Shown here: positions 7,825-18,156 of the stretch, piece by piece
Layout: each line of letters opens with the position of its first letter
Position numbering within the stretch: position 1 is the first letter of the stretch
The notes under the pieces: generated by a model
What the model saw: only the letters and a program-made list of their open reading frames with translations
What the model was told of the DNA's origin: nothing
The model's database searches: none
Position numbers and translations under genes: made by a program
Assembly (NCBI RefSeq): GCF_005503625.1
Contig: NZ_SCMX01000045.1
Span: forward strand, 1-56,553
Direction of reading: 5' to 3'
Origin: Cupriavidus sp. 2SB
Lineage (GTDB): Bacteria > Pseudomonadota > Gammaproteobacteria > Burkholderiales > Burkholderiaceae
DNA: 56,553 nt

Positions 7825-8925
7825 TCACTTGCCACGGGCCGCCGCGAGGTTCGCCGCGACGCGTGCTGCCGTCGATGAGTCGGGCGGCAGCAGTTTCAGA
7901 AGATGCTCCCAGTACCTTGTGGCTTCGGCGGCGTCACCACGTTGAGCCGCCGCACTGGCAGCCAGCGCCAGCCCCTTCGGGTCATCGGGGTCTGCGGCGA
8001 GCGCGGCCCGGATTTGCACCAGCGCTGGTCCTTGCAGGGAGCCTTCGTTGACACTGGCGAGCACGTCGGCATAGTCCGAACGCAACGACGCCACAGTGGG
8101 TTCCAGCGCCACCGCCTTGCCGTATGCAGCGGCCGCATCATCGAACCGTTCCATCACCGTATAAGAGCGCGCCAGCATGGCCCAGCCTTGCGCATCGTTG
8201 GGATTGGCCTGCAGGCGCCGCGCCAGTTGATCGACCATGGTTTCGATCTGCGCGATGGTGGGCGTGTGAGCGTCGCCGGACAGGCTATGCGAATCGTCAC
8301 CTTGGATCACCGCGGCGGGATTGCCGAGGTGGAGGTAGATCATGGCGGCAGCGGGGGGAAGCACGACGCATAGGGTGGCGGTGGTCCATCGGCTTCTCGC
8401 TGCGCCACCGGTTTGCGCCCCTCTCCCGCGCGCGGGAGAGGGGTTGGGGGAGAGGGCGGGAGCTCCTGCTTGCCGACTTGTTGCAATTTGATCGGCCAGC
8501 CCTCTCCCCCGCCCCTCTCCCGCAGGCTGGAGAGGGGAGACCACCGGGCGGGCGTGGAGCCGTGTACGGCGCAGCCGCTGCCACAACACCGCCACCACCA
8601 CAACCAACAACCCGAACGGCCCCAACCAAAGCAACCACGTCGACGCCTTGAACGGCGGATCGTAAAGCACGAACTCACCATAGCGTTCGACGAGATACCC
8701 CTTGACCGCGTCGTCGCTCGCCCCCTGCATCAACTGCGCACGTATCAGCGCGCGCAGATCGATCGCCAGCGGTGCATTGGAGTCTGCCAGCGTCTGGTTC
8801 TGGCACACCACGCAGCGCAGTTGCTGCGCCAGTGCATGCACGCGCGCATCGAGTTCGGCGTCGGTGGCAGCGCTCGCCTGCATCGACATCGCAACAAAGA
8901 GAACACCCAGCAGCGCCTTACGCAT
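7825..8925 (-). CDS. ccmH: Cytochrome c biogenesis protein CcmH, two-part (CcmH thiol-reductase + CcmI TPR domain)
   Basis: 366 residues. Signal peptide 1-20; CcmH domain 21-95 with the redox pair LRCVVCQNQ (Cys38, Cys41); membrane span about 96-116; a low-complexity linker 130-172; a second span about 180-200; then TPR-type repeats to the C-terminus (VDQLARRLQANPNDAQGWAM). The first part reduces apocytochrome CxxCH cysteines and the TPR part chaperones apocytochrome, as in the similarly fused E. coli CcmH. The linker is encoded exactly by two REP-like palindromes (8418-8538), translating as an ALSPNPSPARGRG-type peptide, so a repeat insertion has been kept in frame. Its start overlaps the ccmG stop. 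Confidence 0.95.
   Translation of the reverse strand: MRKALLGVLFVAMSMQASAATDAELDARVHALAQQLRCVVCQNQTLADSNAPLAIDLRALIRAQLMQGASDDAVKGYLVERYGEFVLYDPPFKASTWLLWLGPFGLLVVVVAVLWQRLRRTRLHARPVVSPLQPAGEGRGRGLADQIATSRQAGAPALSPNPSPARGRGAQTGGAARSRWTTATLCVVLPPAAAMIYLHLGNPAAVIQGDDSHSLSGDAHTPTIAQIETMVDQLARRLQANPNDAQGWAMLARSYTVMERFDDAAAAYGKAVALEPTVASLRSDYADVLASVNEGSLQGPALVQIRAALAADPDDPKGLALAASAAAQRGDAAEATRYWEHLLKLLPPDSSTAARVAANLAAARGK
8418..8538. repeat. REP-like palindromic repeat pair, copy 2, inside the ccmH coding sequence
   Basis: A perfect 26-bp palindrome with half-site CCCCTCTCCCGCG occupies 8418-8443. A second, imperfect copy of the same core (CCCCTCTCCCGCAGG...GGAGAGGGG) occupies 8512-8537. Together with the DNA between them they encode the linker of the ccmH product (residues 130-170). 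The core matches the intergenic copies at 146-210, 24579-24624 and 32174-32219. Confidence 0.85.
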
Positions 8926-9448
8926 GCTCTCGCTCCAGTTGCAGCAGCAGCGGCTTGATCTGCCGCTCCAGCGTGTCCTTCGTCACCGGACCCACCTGCC
9001 GATACCGCACCACGCCGCGTCGGTCGATGATGTAGGTCTCCGGTACGCCATAGACGCCGAAGTCGATGCCTACGCGGCCATCGGCATCGACCAGCGATTG
9101 CACATACGGATCGCCCATCTGCTGCAGCCAGCTTCGCGCCGCTGGCACGGTGTCCTTGTAGTTGAGTCCATAGAGCGGGACCGTGGATTTGCCCGCGAAG
9201 TCCACCAGCAAGGGATGCTCGCTGCGGCAAGCGGCGCACCACGACGCCCATACGTTGAGCATCCACACCTTGCCTCGCATATCGGCTGCGCTGACTGAAG
9301 AAGGCGCATCCAGTACCGGCAACGAAAACTGTGGCGCCGGCTTGCCGACCAGCGCCGATGGCAGTTCGCGCGGATCATGCCGCAGGCCCGCAGCCAGGGC
9401 GAGCACGATGGCGACGAAGACGGCCAGTGGCAGGAGGAAGCGCGTCAT
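8918..9448 (-). CDS. ccmG: Thiol:disulfide interchange protein CcmG (DsbE family)
   Basis: 176 residues from the ATG at 9446-9448, which overlaps the ccmF stop (ATGA type). One N-terminal membrane anchor (about 5-22) is followed by a periplasmic thioredoxin fold with GKPAPQFSLPVLD, the active site WASWCAACRSEHP and the cis-Pro segment YGVPETYIID typical of CcmG. It keeps apocytochrome c cysteines reduced for haem attachment, handing electrons on through CcmH. The active-site dipeptide is Ala-Ala; as I recall, CcmG proteins more often have Pro there. No DsbD/CcdA electron donor gene is in the window. Confidence 0.95.
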   Translation of the reverse strand: MTRFLLPLAVFVAIVLALAAGLRHDPRELPSALVGKPAPQFSLPVLDAPSSVSAADMRGKVWMLNVWASWCAACRSEHPLLVDFAGKSTVPLYGLNYKDTVPAARSWLQQMGDPYVQSLVDADGRVGIDFGVYGVPETYIIDRRGVVRYRQVGPVTKDTLERQIKPLLLQLEREHA

Positions 9449-11430
9449 GGCCGGGTGTCGAATGAGGGCAGCGGCGTGGCGATTGGCGCGGCATCTGCCA
9501 CGGGACGGCGCACGCGATAGCGACGGTCGCTCGCGGCAACCAGTCCGCCAAGTGCCATCAGGCCGCAACCGGCCCAGATCCATTTCACGAAAGGCTTCAC
9601 GTAGATGCGCACGGCCCAGACTTTTTCTCCGGCGGCCTCGCCAATCGCAACATAGAGATCACGCGCAAAGCCCGTGTCGATGCCCGCCTCGGTGGTCGGC
9701 ATGTCCTGGCTGCGGTAGATGCGGCGCTCGGAAGCCAGCGTGGTGACGGCCTTTCCATTGCGGCTGACCGTGAACACGGCGCGCAACGCCTCGTAGTTGG
9801 GACCCACTACCGGCACCACACCATCGAAGCGGAACACATGGCCGTCCACGTTGACCGTATCGCCAGCCCGCATCGGCAGTTCGCGCATGGTCTCCTGGCT
9901 GTTCACCATGGTCACGCCGATAATGAACACGCCCACGCCGGCGTGGGCCAGCAGCATGCCCCAGTAACCAGCCGGCAACTGCCGTAGCGACGCGCGCCAA
10001 CCGTCGCGGTGTTTCAGCTTGCCTGCAAGGCTTACCGCTGCTCCGGCCAGCGACCAGGTGGCCAGCGTCAGGCCGAGCCCCGTCAGCGCCGACGGGTGAC
10101 GAAGAACAAGCAGCAGACCGATGCCGATCACCACGCTGGCGAGCGCCGCCCAACGCAGCCGCCGTACCATCGGCGGAAACTCGCCACGTCGCCAGCGTGC
10201 CAGCGGCGCTGCACCCATGAGCAGCACGGCGGGCGCCATCAACGGCACGAACACCTGCTCGAAGTACGCGGGCCCCACCGAGACCTTGCCCGCACCCAAT
10301 ACATCGAGCAACAGCGGATAGAGCGTGCCGAGCAACACCGCGGCGGCGGCCACGGCCAGCAGCACATTGTTGGCCAGCAGGAAGGTCTCGCGCGAGGCCA
10401 GCGTGAAATCGGCGCGACGCGTCAGTTGCGGTGCGCGCCATGCGAAGATCGCCAAGGCGATGCCCGTGACCAGCGCGAGCAGCGTCAGGATGAAGATGCC
10501 ACGTTTGGGATCGACTGCAAACGCATGCACCGATGTCAGAACGCCCGAGCGAACAAGGAAGGTGCCCAGCAGGCTCAGCGAAAACGTGAAGATCGCCAGC
10601 AGCGCCGTCCATGCGCGAAACGCGCCGCGCTTTTCGGTCACGGCCAGCGAGTGGATCAATGCGGTGCCCGCCAGCCACGGCATGAACGAGGCGTTTTCCA
10701 CGGGGTCCCAGAACCACCAGCCGCCCCAGCCGAGTTCGTAGTACGCCCACATGCTGCCGAGTGCGATGCCGATGGTCAGAAACAGCCACGCGAAGATCGT
10801 CCATGGCCGGGACCACCGTGCCCAGGCGGCATCGAGGCGGCCTTCGAGCAGCGCGGCCAGCGCGAAGGAAAAGGCCACTGCAAAGCCCACATAGCCCATG
10901 TAGAGGAAGGGCGGATGGAACACCATGCCGGGGTCCTGCAGCAGCGGATTGAGGTCGCGACCTTCCATCGCGCGCGGCAGCAGATGGATGAACGGATTCG
11001 ACGACAGCAACAGGAACAGCAGCAGACCGCTAGAGATCGCCCCCATCACGCCGAGCACGCGCGCCACGAACGGCAGCGGCAGGGGCCGGCTGAACAGCGC
11101 CACCGCGCACGACCATCCGGCCAGCATCAAGGTCCACAGCAACATCGAACCTTCATGGCCGCCCCAGACCGCAGCGATGCGATACATCAGCGGCAGCGCA
11201 CTGTTGGAGTTGCCGGCCACATAGCGCACGCTGAAATCGTTATCGACGAAGGCGAACGTCAGCGAGAGATACGCGCCCAGTACCAGCAGCCATTGCGCAA
11301 TGGCTGCCCGCCGCGCCCACAGCATCCACGGCACGACGTTGCGCGCTGCACCGGCCAGCGGCAGCACGGCCTGCACGAACGAGGCCAGCAGCGCGCAGAT
11401 CAATGCAAAGTGGCCAAGTTCCACGCTCAT
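9445..11430 (-). CDS. ccmF: Cytochrome c haem lyase subunit CcmF
   Basis: 661 residues, full length for the family, with about 14 membrane spans. It contains the tryptophan-rich WWD motif [19 protein letters not shown] (about residue 235) and the segment [12 protein letters not shown], both characteristic of CcmF/CcsA haem-handling proteins. Together with CcmH it takes haem from holo-CcmE and ligates it to CxxCH sites in the periplasm. It overlaps ccmE upstream (ATG at 11428-11430 within the ccmE stop region) and ccmG downstream, consistent with tight translational coupling. Confidence 0.97.
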   Translation of the reverse strand: MSVELGHFALICALLASFVQAVLPLAGAARNVVPWMLWARRAAIAQWLLVLGAYLSLTFAFVDNDFSVRYVAGNSNSALPLMYRIAAVWGGHEGSMLLWTLMLAGWSCAVALFSRPLPLPFVARVLGVMGAISSGLLLFLLLSSNPFIHLLPRAMEGRDLNPLLQDPGMVFHPPFLYMGYVGFAVAFSFALAALLEGRLDAAWARWSRPWTIFAWLFLTIGIALGSMWAYYELGWGGWWFWDPVENASFMPWLAGTALIHSLAVTEKRGAFRAWTALLAIFTFSLSLLGTFLVRSGVLTSVHAFAVDPKRGIFILTLLALVTGIALAIFAWRAPQLTRRADFTLASRETFLLANNVLLAVAAAAVLLGTLYPLLLDVLGAGKVSVGPAYFEQVFVPLMAPAVLLMGAAPLARWRRGEFPPMVRRLRWAALASVVIGIGLLLVLRHPSALTGLGLTLATWSLAGAAVSLAGKLKHRDGWRASLRQLPAGYWGMLLAHAGVGVFIIGVTMVNSQETMRELPMRAGDTVNVDGHVFRFDGVVPVVGPNYEALRAVFTVSRNGKAVTTLASERRIYRSQDMPTTEAGIDTGFARDLYVAIGEAAGEKVWAVRIYVKPFVKWIWAGCGLMALGGLVAASDRRYRVRRPVADAAPIATPLPSFDTRP

Positions 11431-11882
11431 CGCTGCACCTTCCGATTCACGGCATCATCGTTGGCCGCGCGTTTCAAGGCTTCGGCGGCTTCGGGCGGCA
11501 TGTAGTTCTCGTCGTGCTTGGCCAAGACTTCGCTGGCGACGAACGTACCGTTGGCATCGAGCGCGCCACGCGCGACCACGCCCTTGCCTTCGCGGAACAG
11601 GTCGGGCAGCAGGCCGCGATACACCACAGGCACGGTGTGCCGGGTATCGGTGACCACGAAGTGGATCGTCAGCGATTCGCCTTCGCGCCGGATCGATCCC
11701 GGTTCGACCAACCCGCCGACGCGGAACGCGCGTCCCTGCGGCGCTTCGTGCGCGGCGATCTGGCTGGGGCTGAAGAAGAACACAAGGTTCGACTGGAACG
11801 CATTGAGCACCAGTGCGAGTGCTACGCCACCACAGGCCAGTGCGGCGAGCAGCAAGCCGAGACGTCGCCGGCGCGGCGTCAT
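11427..11882 (-). CDS. ccmE: Haem chaperone CcmE
   Basis: 151 residues from the ATG at 11880-11882, overlapping the ccmD stop by 4 bp. An N-terminal anchor (about 8-28) precedes an OB-fold periplasmic domain. The haem-binding motif HDENY is present (His123, which bonds haem covalently, and Tyr127, which coordinates iron). CcmE receives haem from CcmC/CcmAB and delivers it to CcmF. Segments [10 protein letters not shown] and [21 protein letters not shown] are typical. Part of the ccm operon. Confidence 0.96.
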   Translation of the reverse strand: MTPRRRRLGLLLAALACGGVALALVLNAFQSNLVFFFSPSQIAAHEAPQGRAFRVGGLVEPGSIRREGESLTIHFVVTDTRHTVPVVYRGLLPDLFREGKGVVARGALDANGTFVASEVLAKHDENYMPPEAAEALKRAANDDAVNRKVQR

Positions 11883-12004
11883 GGTGTGTCGTCCTCGTGA
11901 TCGGCATGCCTGCGACTGCGTCGCCTCAGCAGCACCATTTCCAGCGCAATGGCGACGCATGCCACGCCAAATGCGCCGACGAGGTAGGGAATGTGCCCGC
12001 TCAT
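11879..12004 (-). CDS. ccmD: Haem exporter protein CcmD (small membrane protein)
   Basis: 41 residues, found by reading the 120-bp gap between ccmC and ccmE. The start ATG (12002-12004) overlaps the ccmC stop and the stop overlaps the ccmE start, each by 4 bp. It has one membrane span ([20 protein letters not shown]) and a charged Arg-rich cytoplasmic tail, the normal CcmD layout. CcmD holds CcmC and CcmE together and is needed to release holo-CcmE from the CcmABC complex. Sequence conservation in this family is weak, so position and topology carry the call. Confidence 0.88.
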   Translation of the reverse strand: MSGHIPYLVGAFGVACVAIALEMVLLRRRSRRHADHEDDTP

Positions 12005-12759
12005 GATGCCTCTCCACGCTCGCGCAGCAGGCAACGCACGCGCACCAGCGCCACGGCGATGGTGTACATCCAGCACGCCAGTGTCATCGCCAGCATGCCG
12101 GCGAGCATCGTCGCCGCCATCGACGGAGCGGCGGTCAGACTGACCGATGCGCCTTGATGCAGCGTGTTCCACCACTGCACGGAGAAGTAGATGATCGGGA
12201 TGTTCGCCACGCCCACGAGGCATAACACTGCACAGGCACGTTCGGCGCGGCGGGGTTCTTCGATGGCGGAAGCGAGCGCAATGTAGCCGAGATACAGGAA
12301 CAACAAGATCAGTTCGGACGTGAGCCGTGCATCCCACACCCACCATGTGCCCCATGTGGGTTTGCCCCACAAGGCGCCGGTCCACAGTGCGAGGAACGTG
12401 AACATCGCGCCGGTGGGGGCGAGTGCCAGCGCCATCATCGACGAGAGCCGCGTGCGCATCACCAGTGCCAGTGCGCTGTAACCGGCCATGACAAGGTAGA
12501 TGAACATCGACATCCACGCGGCAGGAACGTGGATAAAGATGATGCGATAGACCTCGCCTTGCTGTGCATCGGTGGGCGCTACGGCGAAGCCGATCCAGAG
12601 ACCGATGACGAGCCACGCAGCAGCAAGCAAAAAGAACCACGGCGCCATGCGTCCTGCCAGCGGATAGAACACAGCGGGCGATGCAAGCCGCGTCCACCGG
12701 CTACGCGCCATGTGGTGCTTGCGCGCGGAAGTGTCTTGCAGTGGAATATCGCGGTTCAT
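12001..12759 (-). CDS. ccmC: Haem exporter protein CcmC
   Basis: 252 residues from the ATG at 12757-12759, 4 bp after the ccmB stop; a TTG further upstream could extend it into ccmB. Six membrane spans and the WWD motif ([21 protein letters not shown]) are present, with the preceding [13 protein letters not shown] histidine segment. CcmC loads haem onto the CcmE histidine on the periplasmic side. The gene is embedded between ccmB and ccmD. Confidence 0.96.
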   Translation of the reverse strand: MNRDIPLQDTSARKHHMARSRWTRLASPAVFYPLAGRMAPWFFLLAAAWLVIGLWIGFAVAPTDAQQGEVYRIIFIHVPAAWMSMFIYLVMAGYSALALVMRTRLSSMMALALAPTGAMFTFLALWTGALWGKPTWGTWWVWDARLTSELILLFLYLGYIALASAIEEPRRAERACAVLCLVGVANIPIIYFSVQWWNTLHQGASVSLTAAPSMAATMLAGMLAMTLACWMYTIAVALVRVRCLLRERGEAS

Positions 12760-12763
12760 CGCC

Positions 12764-13432
12764 TCATTCCATGGCAATGCGCAGGCCCGCCGCCGTCGCC
12801 AGCGGGCACACGCACAACGAAAGCGCCAGGCATGCGCCCAGCAACGAAAAATGCGGCATCACATCGAGTCCTGCATCGGCGGCAGCGCCGGCACTGGCGC
12901 CGAATACCAGCACGGGAATCGACAGCGGCAGTACCAGTACGCACAGCAACACCGCGCCGCCGCGCACGCCGAGCGTCAGCGCGGCGCCGACGGCACCGAT
13001 CAGGCTCAGTGCCGGGGTGCCGATCAGCAACGATGCGGTCAGCAACAGCGTGGCACCGCCCGGCAGGCTGTATTGCTGGGCGAGCAGCGGGGTCAGGATC
13101 AGTAGCGGCAGGCCGCTCGATAGCCAGTGCGCGCAAATCTTGCCCAGTACCAGCAAGGCCAGCGGATGGGGCGAGAGCAACAACTGGTCGAGGCTGCCAT
13201 CGGCATGCTCCTGCGCAAAGAGGCGTGACAGCGACAGCATCGACGCCAGCAACGCCGCTACCCACAGGATGCCGGGTGCAAGCATGCGTAGCTGTTGCGG
13301 GTCGGGTCCGATGGCCAGCGGAAACAGACTCGACACGATCACGAAGAACACCACGCTCGCCAGCAGGCTGCTGCGCCGTTGCCACGCAATCGACAGGTCA
13401 TGAGCGATCAGCGAAGCCAGTGTCGCGATCAT
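12764..13432 (-). CDS. ccmB: Haem exporter permease CcmB
   Basis: 222 residues from the ATG at 13430-13432, which overlaps the ccmA stop. Six spans and the family segments WQRRSSLLASVVFFVIV, FPLAIGP, and FAQEHADGSLDQLLLSPHPL are present. It is the membrane half of the CcmAB ABC transporter that, with CcmC and CcmD, releases haem-loaded CcmE using ATP. Confidence 0.95.
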   Translation of the reverse strand: MIATLASLIAHDLSIAWQRRSSLLASVVFFVIVSSLFPLAIGPDPQQLRMLAPGILWVAALLASMLSLSRLFAQEHADGSLDQLLLSPHPLALLVLGKICAHWLSSGLPLLILTPLLAQQYSLPGGATLLLTASLLIGTPALSLIGAVGAALTLGVRGGAVLLCVLVLPLSIPVLVFGASAGAAADAGLDVMPHFSLLGACLALSLCVCPLATAAGLRIAME

Positions 13433-14070
13433 CGCCGTGCGCTCGTCGTGGGCCCGAGCGTGAGCGTCTGACACGGCAACGGTATCGCCTGGTGTGTGGC
13501 GATCACGGCCATGCCGCCATCGGCAAGGTGTTGCGCCAACAGTGTATGAAAGCGATCCGATGCATCGAGGTCGAGCGAGGTCAGCGGTTCGTCGAGCAGC
13601 CACAGTTCGCGCGGTGCCAGTGCCAGGCGGGCGAGCGACACACGGCGGCGCTGGCCTTGCGACAGCGCACGCACCGGGACATCGCGCAAGGTATCGAGGC
13701 CCAGTCGCGCCAGCGCGTGGCGGATCGCAGTGGCATCGGGTGCGGACAGACCCGCCATGCGCGCCGCAAAGCGCAGATTGGTTTCCGCATCGAGGTCCAC
13801 ATCGATACCGTTGGTGTGACCCACATAGGCGAGCGATGCGAGGAATTCGGCATCGCCAGCCCGCACCACGCGTCCGCGCCACAGCAACCGTCCTTCGGCA
13901 GGCGGAACGAGGCTCGACAACACACGCAGCAGACTGGTCTTGCCCGCACCGTTGGGACCGACTACCTGCATGAGCGTGCCCGGTGTCAGCGACAGGTCGA
14001 GGTCGCGAAAAATGATCCGGCCCATGCGCCGCACCGTCAACTGGCTGGCTTCGAGCACCGGGGTCGCCAT
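13429..14070 (-). CDS. ccmA: Cytochrome c biogenesis ATP-binding protein CcmA
   Basis: 213 residues from the ATG at 14068-14070. It has all ABC ATPase motifs: Walker A GPNGAGKTS (38-46), signature LSQGQRRRVSLARL, Walker B LWLLDEPLTSLD and the switch His in VIATHQ. It powers release of holo-CcmE from CcmC. It begins only 4 bp after the napC stop, making nap and ccm one apparent transcription unit. Confidence 0.96.
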   Translation of the reverse strand: MATPVLEASQLTVRRMGRIIFRDLDLSLTPGTLMQVVGPNGAGKTSLLRVLSSLVPPAEGRLLWRGRVVRAGDAEFLASLAYVGHTNGIDVDLDAETNLRFAARMAGLSAPDATAIRHALARLGLDTLRDVPVRALSQGQRRRVSLARLALAPRELWLLDEPLTSLDLDASDRFHTLLAQHLADGGMAVIATHQAIPLPCQTLTLGPTTSARR

Positions 14071-14074
14071 GGCG

Positions 14075-14674
14075 CTATTTCTCCGGCGCAGCGGCCACAT
14101 CGGGCAGGCGGTGCGCAATGCCCTTGTGGCAGTCGATGCAGGTCTTTTCCTTGTTGGCCAGGTAGGTGGAGTGCATGGCCTGCGCGCGCGGACTCTGGCG
14201 CGTGAAGTCCATCGACTGGTAGTCGTGGCAGTTGCGGCATTCGAGGGAATCGTTGGCCTTGAAGCGTGCCCATTCGTGCTGGGCGAGTTCCAGCCGGTGC
14301 GCCTGGAATTTCTCGCGCGTGTTGACCGTGCCGAAGATCTTGGCCCAGACCTCTTTCGACGCCTGCATCTTGCGCGCCATCTTGTCGGTCCAGTTATGCG
14401 GTACGTGACAGTCCGAGCATTTGGCGCGCACGCCGCTACGGTTGGTGAAGTGAATGGTGCCCTGCAGCTCCTGGTAGACGTTGTCGCGCATCTCGTGGCA
14501 ACCCGTGCAGAACTTCTCGGTATTGGTGACTTCCAGCGCGGTATTGAACGCGCCCCAGAACAGCACGCCGGCGATGAAGCCGCCCAGCGTCAGGAAGCCC
14601 AGGCTGAAATACGCGCTGGGGCGGTTGATGGTGCGCCAGTAGCGCACGAGGAGGTCCCAGAGTCTGCCTTTCAT
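14075..14674 (-). CDS. napC: Tetrahaem cytochrome c quinol dehydrogenase NapC
   Basis: 199 residues. One N-terminal membrane anchor (about 20-42) precedes four CxxCH haem sites: CTGCH, CSDCH, CRNCH and CIDCH. This is the NapC/NirT layout. It oxidises quinol in the inner membrane and passes electrons to NapB. The cluster lacks napG, napH and napF, so NapC should be the only quinol entry point. It lies 21 bp after napB and 4 bp before ccmA. Confidence 0.97.
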   Translation of the reverse strand: MKGRLWDLLVRYWRTINRPSAYFSLGFLTLGGFIAGVLFWGAFNTALEVTNTEKFCTGCHEMRDNVYQELQGTIHFTNRSGVRAKCSDCHVPHNWTDKMARKMQASKEVWAKIFGTVNTREKFQAHRLELAQHEWARFKANDSLECRNCHDYQSMDFTRQSPRAQAMHSTYLANKEKTCIDCHKGIAHRLPDVAAAPEK

Positions 14675-14695
14675 CGCTCGCCCCGTTCGATCCCG

Positions 14696-15244
14696 TTATT
14701 TGGTGCTCGTTGTACCGGATGTTCCGGCCTTGGCGCTGCCACCCTTGCCGTCCTTCGCGCCTTTCTCGCCGCCCGCGCGCTTGAGCATCGTTTCCACATC
14801 CACGAACGAGTTGCCCACCAGCGGCTTGGTGTCGGCCTGCGGCACATGGCATTGCGTGCAGAAGTAGCGGCGCGGCGAGACCTCGGCCAGCACGTTGTTG
14901 TCGCGGTCCATGTAGTGCGTGATGCTGACCGGGATCGAACCGGTTTCCTCGCTCTTGGTGCGCGCGTGGCAGAACATGCACCGGTTGAAGTCGCGATCCA
15001 GCTGGTAGCCGTCGATCTTGTGCGGGATCGTCGGCGGCTGCATGGTGTAGTTGCGTGTGCGGCGGATGTCCTTGTTCTCGGTCGGGAAGAGCAGCGGCGG
15101 CTTGGTCTCATTGGCCACCGGCGTGGGGCCGCGCATGGCATCGACCAGACCCTGCGCATTGGCCGGGGCGATGCATAGCGTGACCAGCGCCAGCAGCAGC
15201 CAGACGCCAAAGGCCAGCAGGGCGGGCCAGGAACGTGTCGGCAT
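14696..15244 (-). CDS. napB: Periplasmic dihaem cytochrome c NapB (nitrate reductase small subunit)
   Basis: 182 residues. A signal peptide covers about 1-30 (cleavage near ANAQG), then two CxxCH haem sites (CMFCH and CTQCH) with the family segments PPTIPHKIDGYQ and RRYFCTQCHVPQ. It receives electrons from NapC and passes them to NapA. The C-terminus carries a Lys/Gly-rich tail of about 25 residues after VDVETML, which looks unstructured and longer than I would expect in NapB. It follows napA by 12 bp. Confidence 0.96.
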   Translation of the reverse strand: MPTRSWPALLAFGVWLLLALVTLCIAPANAQGLVDAMRGPTPVANETKPPLLFPTENKDIRRTRNYTMQPPTIPHKIDGYQLDRDFNRCMFCHARTKSEETGSIPVSITHYMDRDNNVLAEVSPRRYFCTQCHVPQADTKPLVGNSFVDVETMLKRAGGEKGAKDGKGGSAKAGTSGTTSTK

Positions 15245-15256
15245 GATGGCGTCCTC

Positions 15257-17752
15257 CTAGACCTTGACGATCTTCACCGCGCACTTCTTGAAATCGGTCT
15301 GCAGCGAGATCGGGCAGGTGGCGTCGAGCGTCACCTTGTTGATGAGTTGGCTCGCATCGAACCACGGCACGAAGACCAGCCCCTTCGGCGGCGTATCGCG
15401 TCCGCGTGTTTCGATGCGCGTGCGCATGCGGCCACGCCGTGACACCACTTCCACTTCGACACCTCGCCGCAGGCCCATGGCGCGCGCATCCTCGGGATGC
15501 ATGAAGCAGACCGCGTTCGGAAATGCACGATACAGTTCCGGCACCCGGCGCGTCATCGAACCCGAGTGCCAGTGTTCGAGCACGCGGCCCGTGGCGAGCC
15601 AGAAGGGATATTCCTTGTCCGGCGACTCGGGCGGCGGCTCATAAGGCAGCGCAAAGATCACGGCCTTGCCGTCAGGATGCCCGTAGAACTGAAAGCCCGT
15701 GCCCGCCTTGACGTAGGGATCGCTGCCTTCGCGATAGCGCCAGCGCGTTTCCTTGCCGTTGACCACAGGCCAACGCAGCCCGCGCACCTCATGGTAAGTA
15801 TCGAACGGTGCGAGGTCATGGCCGTGACCGCGTCCGAAGGTGGCGTATTCCTCGAACAGCCCCTTCTGCACGTAGAAGCCGAATTCCTTCGACTCCGCGT
15901 TGTGGTACTCGGCGTTGACTTCCTTGAGCGGGAACTTGTCGACGTTGCCGTTGCGATACAGGACGTCGAACAGGGTCTTGCCGCGCAGTTCGGGTTTCTT
16001 CGCGATCAGGTCGGCGGGCCAGACTTCCTCTACCTTGAAGCGCTTGGAAAACTCCATCAACTGCCAGAGATCGGAGCGCGATTCACCGGGGGCATCGACG
16101 AGCTGGTGCCAGAACTGCGTGCGGCGCTCGGCGTTGCCATAGGCGCCTTCCTTCTCCACCCACATCGCGCTGGGCAGGATCAGGTCGGCGGACAGCGCGG
16201 TCACGGTGGGATACACGTCCGACACGACGATGAAGTTATCGGGGTTGCGATAACCGGGCAGCCCCTCTTCCATCATGTTGGCGGCGGCCTGCATGTTGTT
16301 GTTGACCTGCACCCAGTAGGCATTGAGCTTGCCGTCCTTGAGCATGCGGTTCTGCAATACCGCGTGATAACCGGGCTTGTCGGGGATGGTGCCAGCGGGC
16401 AGCTTCCAGATGCGTTCGGCTTCCTCGCGATGCTTGGGATTCGTGACCACCATGTCGGCGGGCAGCCGGTGCGAGAAGGTGCCCACCTCGCGCGCGGTGC
16501 CGCATGCGGACGGCTGCCCCGTCAGCGAGAACGGGCTATTGCCGGGCGTGGCGATCTTGCCGGTCAGCAGGTGGACGTTGTAGACCATGTTGTTGACCCA
16601 CGTGCCGCGCGTGTGCTGGTTGAAACCCATGGTCCACAACGACATCACCTTGATGTTGGGGTCCGCATAGAGATCGGCCAGTTGCAGCAGCTTGTCCTTG
16701 GGCACACCCGACAGCTTGCTTACGTAGTTGACGTCGTACTTCGAGACGAACTTCGCGAACTCGTCGAAGGTGATGGGCTTGGCGTCGGTGGCATTGCCCG
16801 CATTCTTGGCGGCTTTTTGCAGGGGGTTGTCGGGCCGCAGGCCGTAGCCGATGTCGGTGACGCCTTCCTTGAACACCGTGTGCTTGTTGACGAAATCCTT
16901 GTTGACGCGGTTCGTGCTGATGATGTGATGCGCGATGAAGTTCAGCATCGCCAGATCGGTCTGCGGCGTGAAGATGATCGGCACATCCGCGAGGTCGAAC
17001 GAGCGGTGCGTGAAGGTGGAGAGCACGGCCACGCGCGTCTTGGGATGGCTCAGGCGCCGGTCCGTGATGCGCGTCCACAGGATCGGGTGCATCTCGGCCA
17101 TGTTCGAACCCCACAGCACGAAGGCATCGGCGTTTTCGAAGTCGTCATAGCAGCCCATCGGCTCGTCCATGCCGAAGGTGCGCATGAAGCCGGTGACGGC
17201 CGATGCCATGCAGTGCCGGGCGTTGGGATCGATATTGTTGGTGCGGAATCCGGCCTTCATCAGCTTGGAGGCGGCGTAGCCCTCCCAGACCGTCCACTGG
17301 CCCGAGCCGAACATGCCCACCGCTGTAGGGCCTTTCTCCTTGAGCACGCGCTTGAACTGCTTTTCCATCTCGTCGAAGGCGCGGTCCCAACTGACCGGTG
17401 CGAAATCGCCGTTCTTGTCGTACTTGCCGTTCTTCATGCGCAGCAGTGGCTTGGTAAGCCGGTCCTGGCCGTACATGATCTTCGACAGAAAGTAACCCTT
17501 CACGCAATTCAGGCCCTTGTTGACCTCGCATTGCGGATCGCCCTGCGTGGCCACCACCTTGTTGTCGCGCACGGCCACGGTCACGCCGCAGCCAGTGCCG
17601 CAGAAGCGGCAGGGCGCCTTCGACCATTTCAGCTTGGTGACTTCGCTGTCCGTGACGAAATTGGCCGCTTCGGCAGCCGTGGGGATGCCGGCCACGGAGG
17701 CCGTGGCCGCAATGGCGGTCTGCTTGATGAATTCACGTCGCGTGACTGGCAT
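15257..17752 (-). CDS. napA: Periplasmic nitrate reductase catalytic subunit NapA
   Basis: 831 residues. A twin-arginine signal (TRREFIKQT, about 1-29) is followed by the [4Fe-4S] motif Cys48-x2-Cys51-x3-Cys55 and Cys83, and by the molybdenum-ligand region [11 protein letters not shown]. The C-terminal MGD-binding domain includes [20 protein letters not shown]. It reduces nitrate to nitrite in the periplasm using bis-MGD molybdenum cofactor. The ATG at 17750-17752 was chosen because it places the RR motif at residues 5-6; the gene then starts inside napD (overlap 20 bp). Confidence 0.98.
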   Translation of the reverse strand: MPVTRREFIKQTAIAATASVAGIPTAAEAANFVTDSEVTKLKWSKAPCRFCGTGCGVTVAVRDNKVVATQGDPQCEVNKGLNCVKGYFLSKIMYGQDRLTKPLLRMKNGKYDKNGDFAPVSWDRAFDEMEKQFKRVLKEKGPTAVGMFGSGQWTVWEGYAASKLMKAGFRTNNIDPNARHCMASAVTGFMRTFGMDEPMGCYDDFENADAFVLWGSNMAEMHPILWTRITDRRLSHPKTRVAVLSTFTHRSFDLADVPIIFTPQTDLAMLNFIAHHIISTNRVNKDFVNKHTVFKEGVTDIGYGLRPDNPLQKAAKNAGNATDAKPITFDEFAKFVSKYDVNYVSKLSGVPKDKLLQLADLYADPNIKVMSLWTMGFNQHTRGTWVNNMVYNVHLLTGKIATPGNSPFSLTGQPSACGTAREVGTFSHRLPADMVVTNPKHREEAERIWKLPAGTIPDKPGYHAVLQNRMLKDGKLNAYWVQVNNNMQAAANMMEEGLPGYRNPDNFIVVSDVYPTVTALSADLILPSAMWVEKEGAYGNAERRTQFWHQLVDAPGESRSDLWQLMEFSKRFKVEEVWPADLIAKKPELRGKTLFDVLYRNGNVDKFPLKEVNAEYHNAESKEFGFYVQKGLFEEYATFGRGHGHDLAPFDTYHEVRGLRWPVVNGKETRWRYREGSDPYVKAGTGFQFYGHPDGKAVIFALPYEPPPESPDKEYPFWLATGRVLEHWHSGSMTRRVPELYRAFPNAVCFMHPEDARAMGLRRGVEVEVVSRRGRMRTRIETRGRDTPPKGLVFVPWFDASQLINKVTLDATCPISLQTDFKKCAVKIVKV

Positions 17753-18059
17753 CGCCGATCTCCTCGTACATGGCTGCGGCATCCTCGTTGTGCTGGTAGA
17801 CCAGTGTCGCGGAGATCACGCCTTCAAGCTGATGCAGGCAGGTGAGTTGGGCCACGATAGCCTGCGAGGTAGGGGCCTCGGCCGTGACCACGAGCTTGCC
17901 GATGTCGCTGACCGCATGGATCTCGACACCCGTCATGGCCGCGATGGCGGCCTGCACCCGATCCAGGCTGGCTGGATGGGCATAGACCATGATGCCGGCG
18001 ATATGCCACTCGTCGCCCGATGCGACGGGCGTGATGGGGATGGAACGTCTTGCAGGCAT
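17733..18059 (-). CDS. napD: Nap assembly chaperone NapD
   Basis: 108 residues from the ATG at 18057-18059. The ferredoxin-like fold pattern is visible: [33 protein letters not shown], then [10 protein letters not shown], then [15 protein letters not shown]. NapD binds the NapA Tat signal peptide and holds back export until the cofactor is in place. It overlaps the napA start and follows napE after a 97-bp gap containing a short inverted repeat. Confidence 0.94.
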   Translation of the reverse strand: MPARRSIPITPVASGDEWHIAGIMVYAHPASLDRVQAAIAAMTGVEIHAVSDIGKLVVTAEAPTSQAIVAQLTCLHQLEGVISATLVYQHNEDAAAMYEEIGDASHAT

Positions 18060-18123
18060 GCAGATACCCCGCAAACAAGACTGCTGGTTGGAGTGTTCCA
18101 GTCTTTCTGTTTTTTGCCATTGG

Positions 18124-18138
18124 CCCTTGGACCAAGGG
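18124..18138. promoter_or_regulatory. Short near-perfect dyad in the napE-napD gap
   Basis: CCCTTGG-A-CCAAGGG (18124-18138), 7-bp arms around one base, sits in the only sizeable gap of the nap operon. It is too compact for a stable RNA hairpin and looks more like a protein-binding dyad, or it may be chance. No regulator is assigned. Confidence 0.3.
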
Positions 18139-18156
18139 TGCTACCGGTAATGCACG

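Noticed and set aside
7825..8925. Novelty of the CcmH-CcmI fusion itself
   Set aside because: E. coli CcmH has the same two-part build; only the repeat-derived linker is unusual.
15497..17845. A 782-codon open frame on the plus strand opposite napA
   Set aside because: napA is unmistakable on the minus strand with its Tat signal and Fe-S and Mo motifs; the other frame is a codon-bias shadow.
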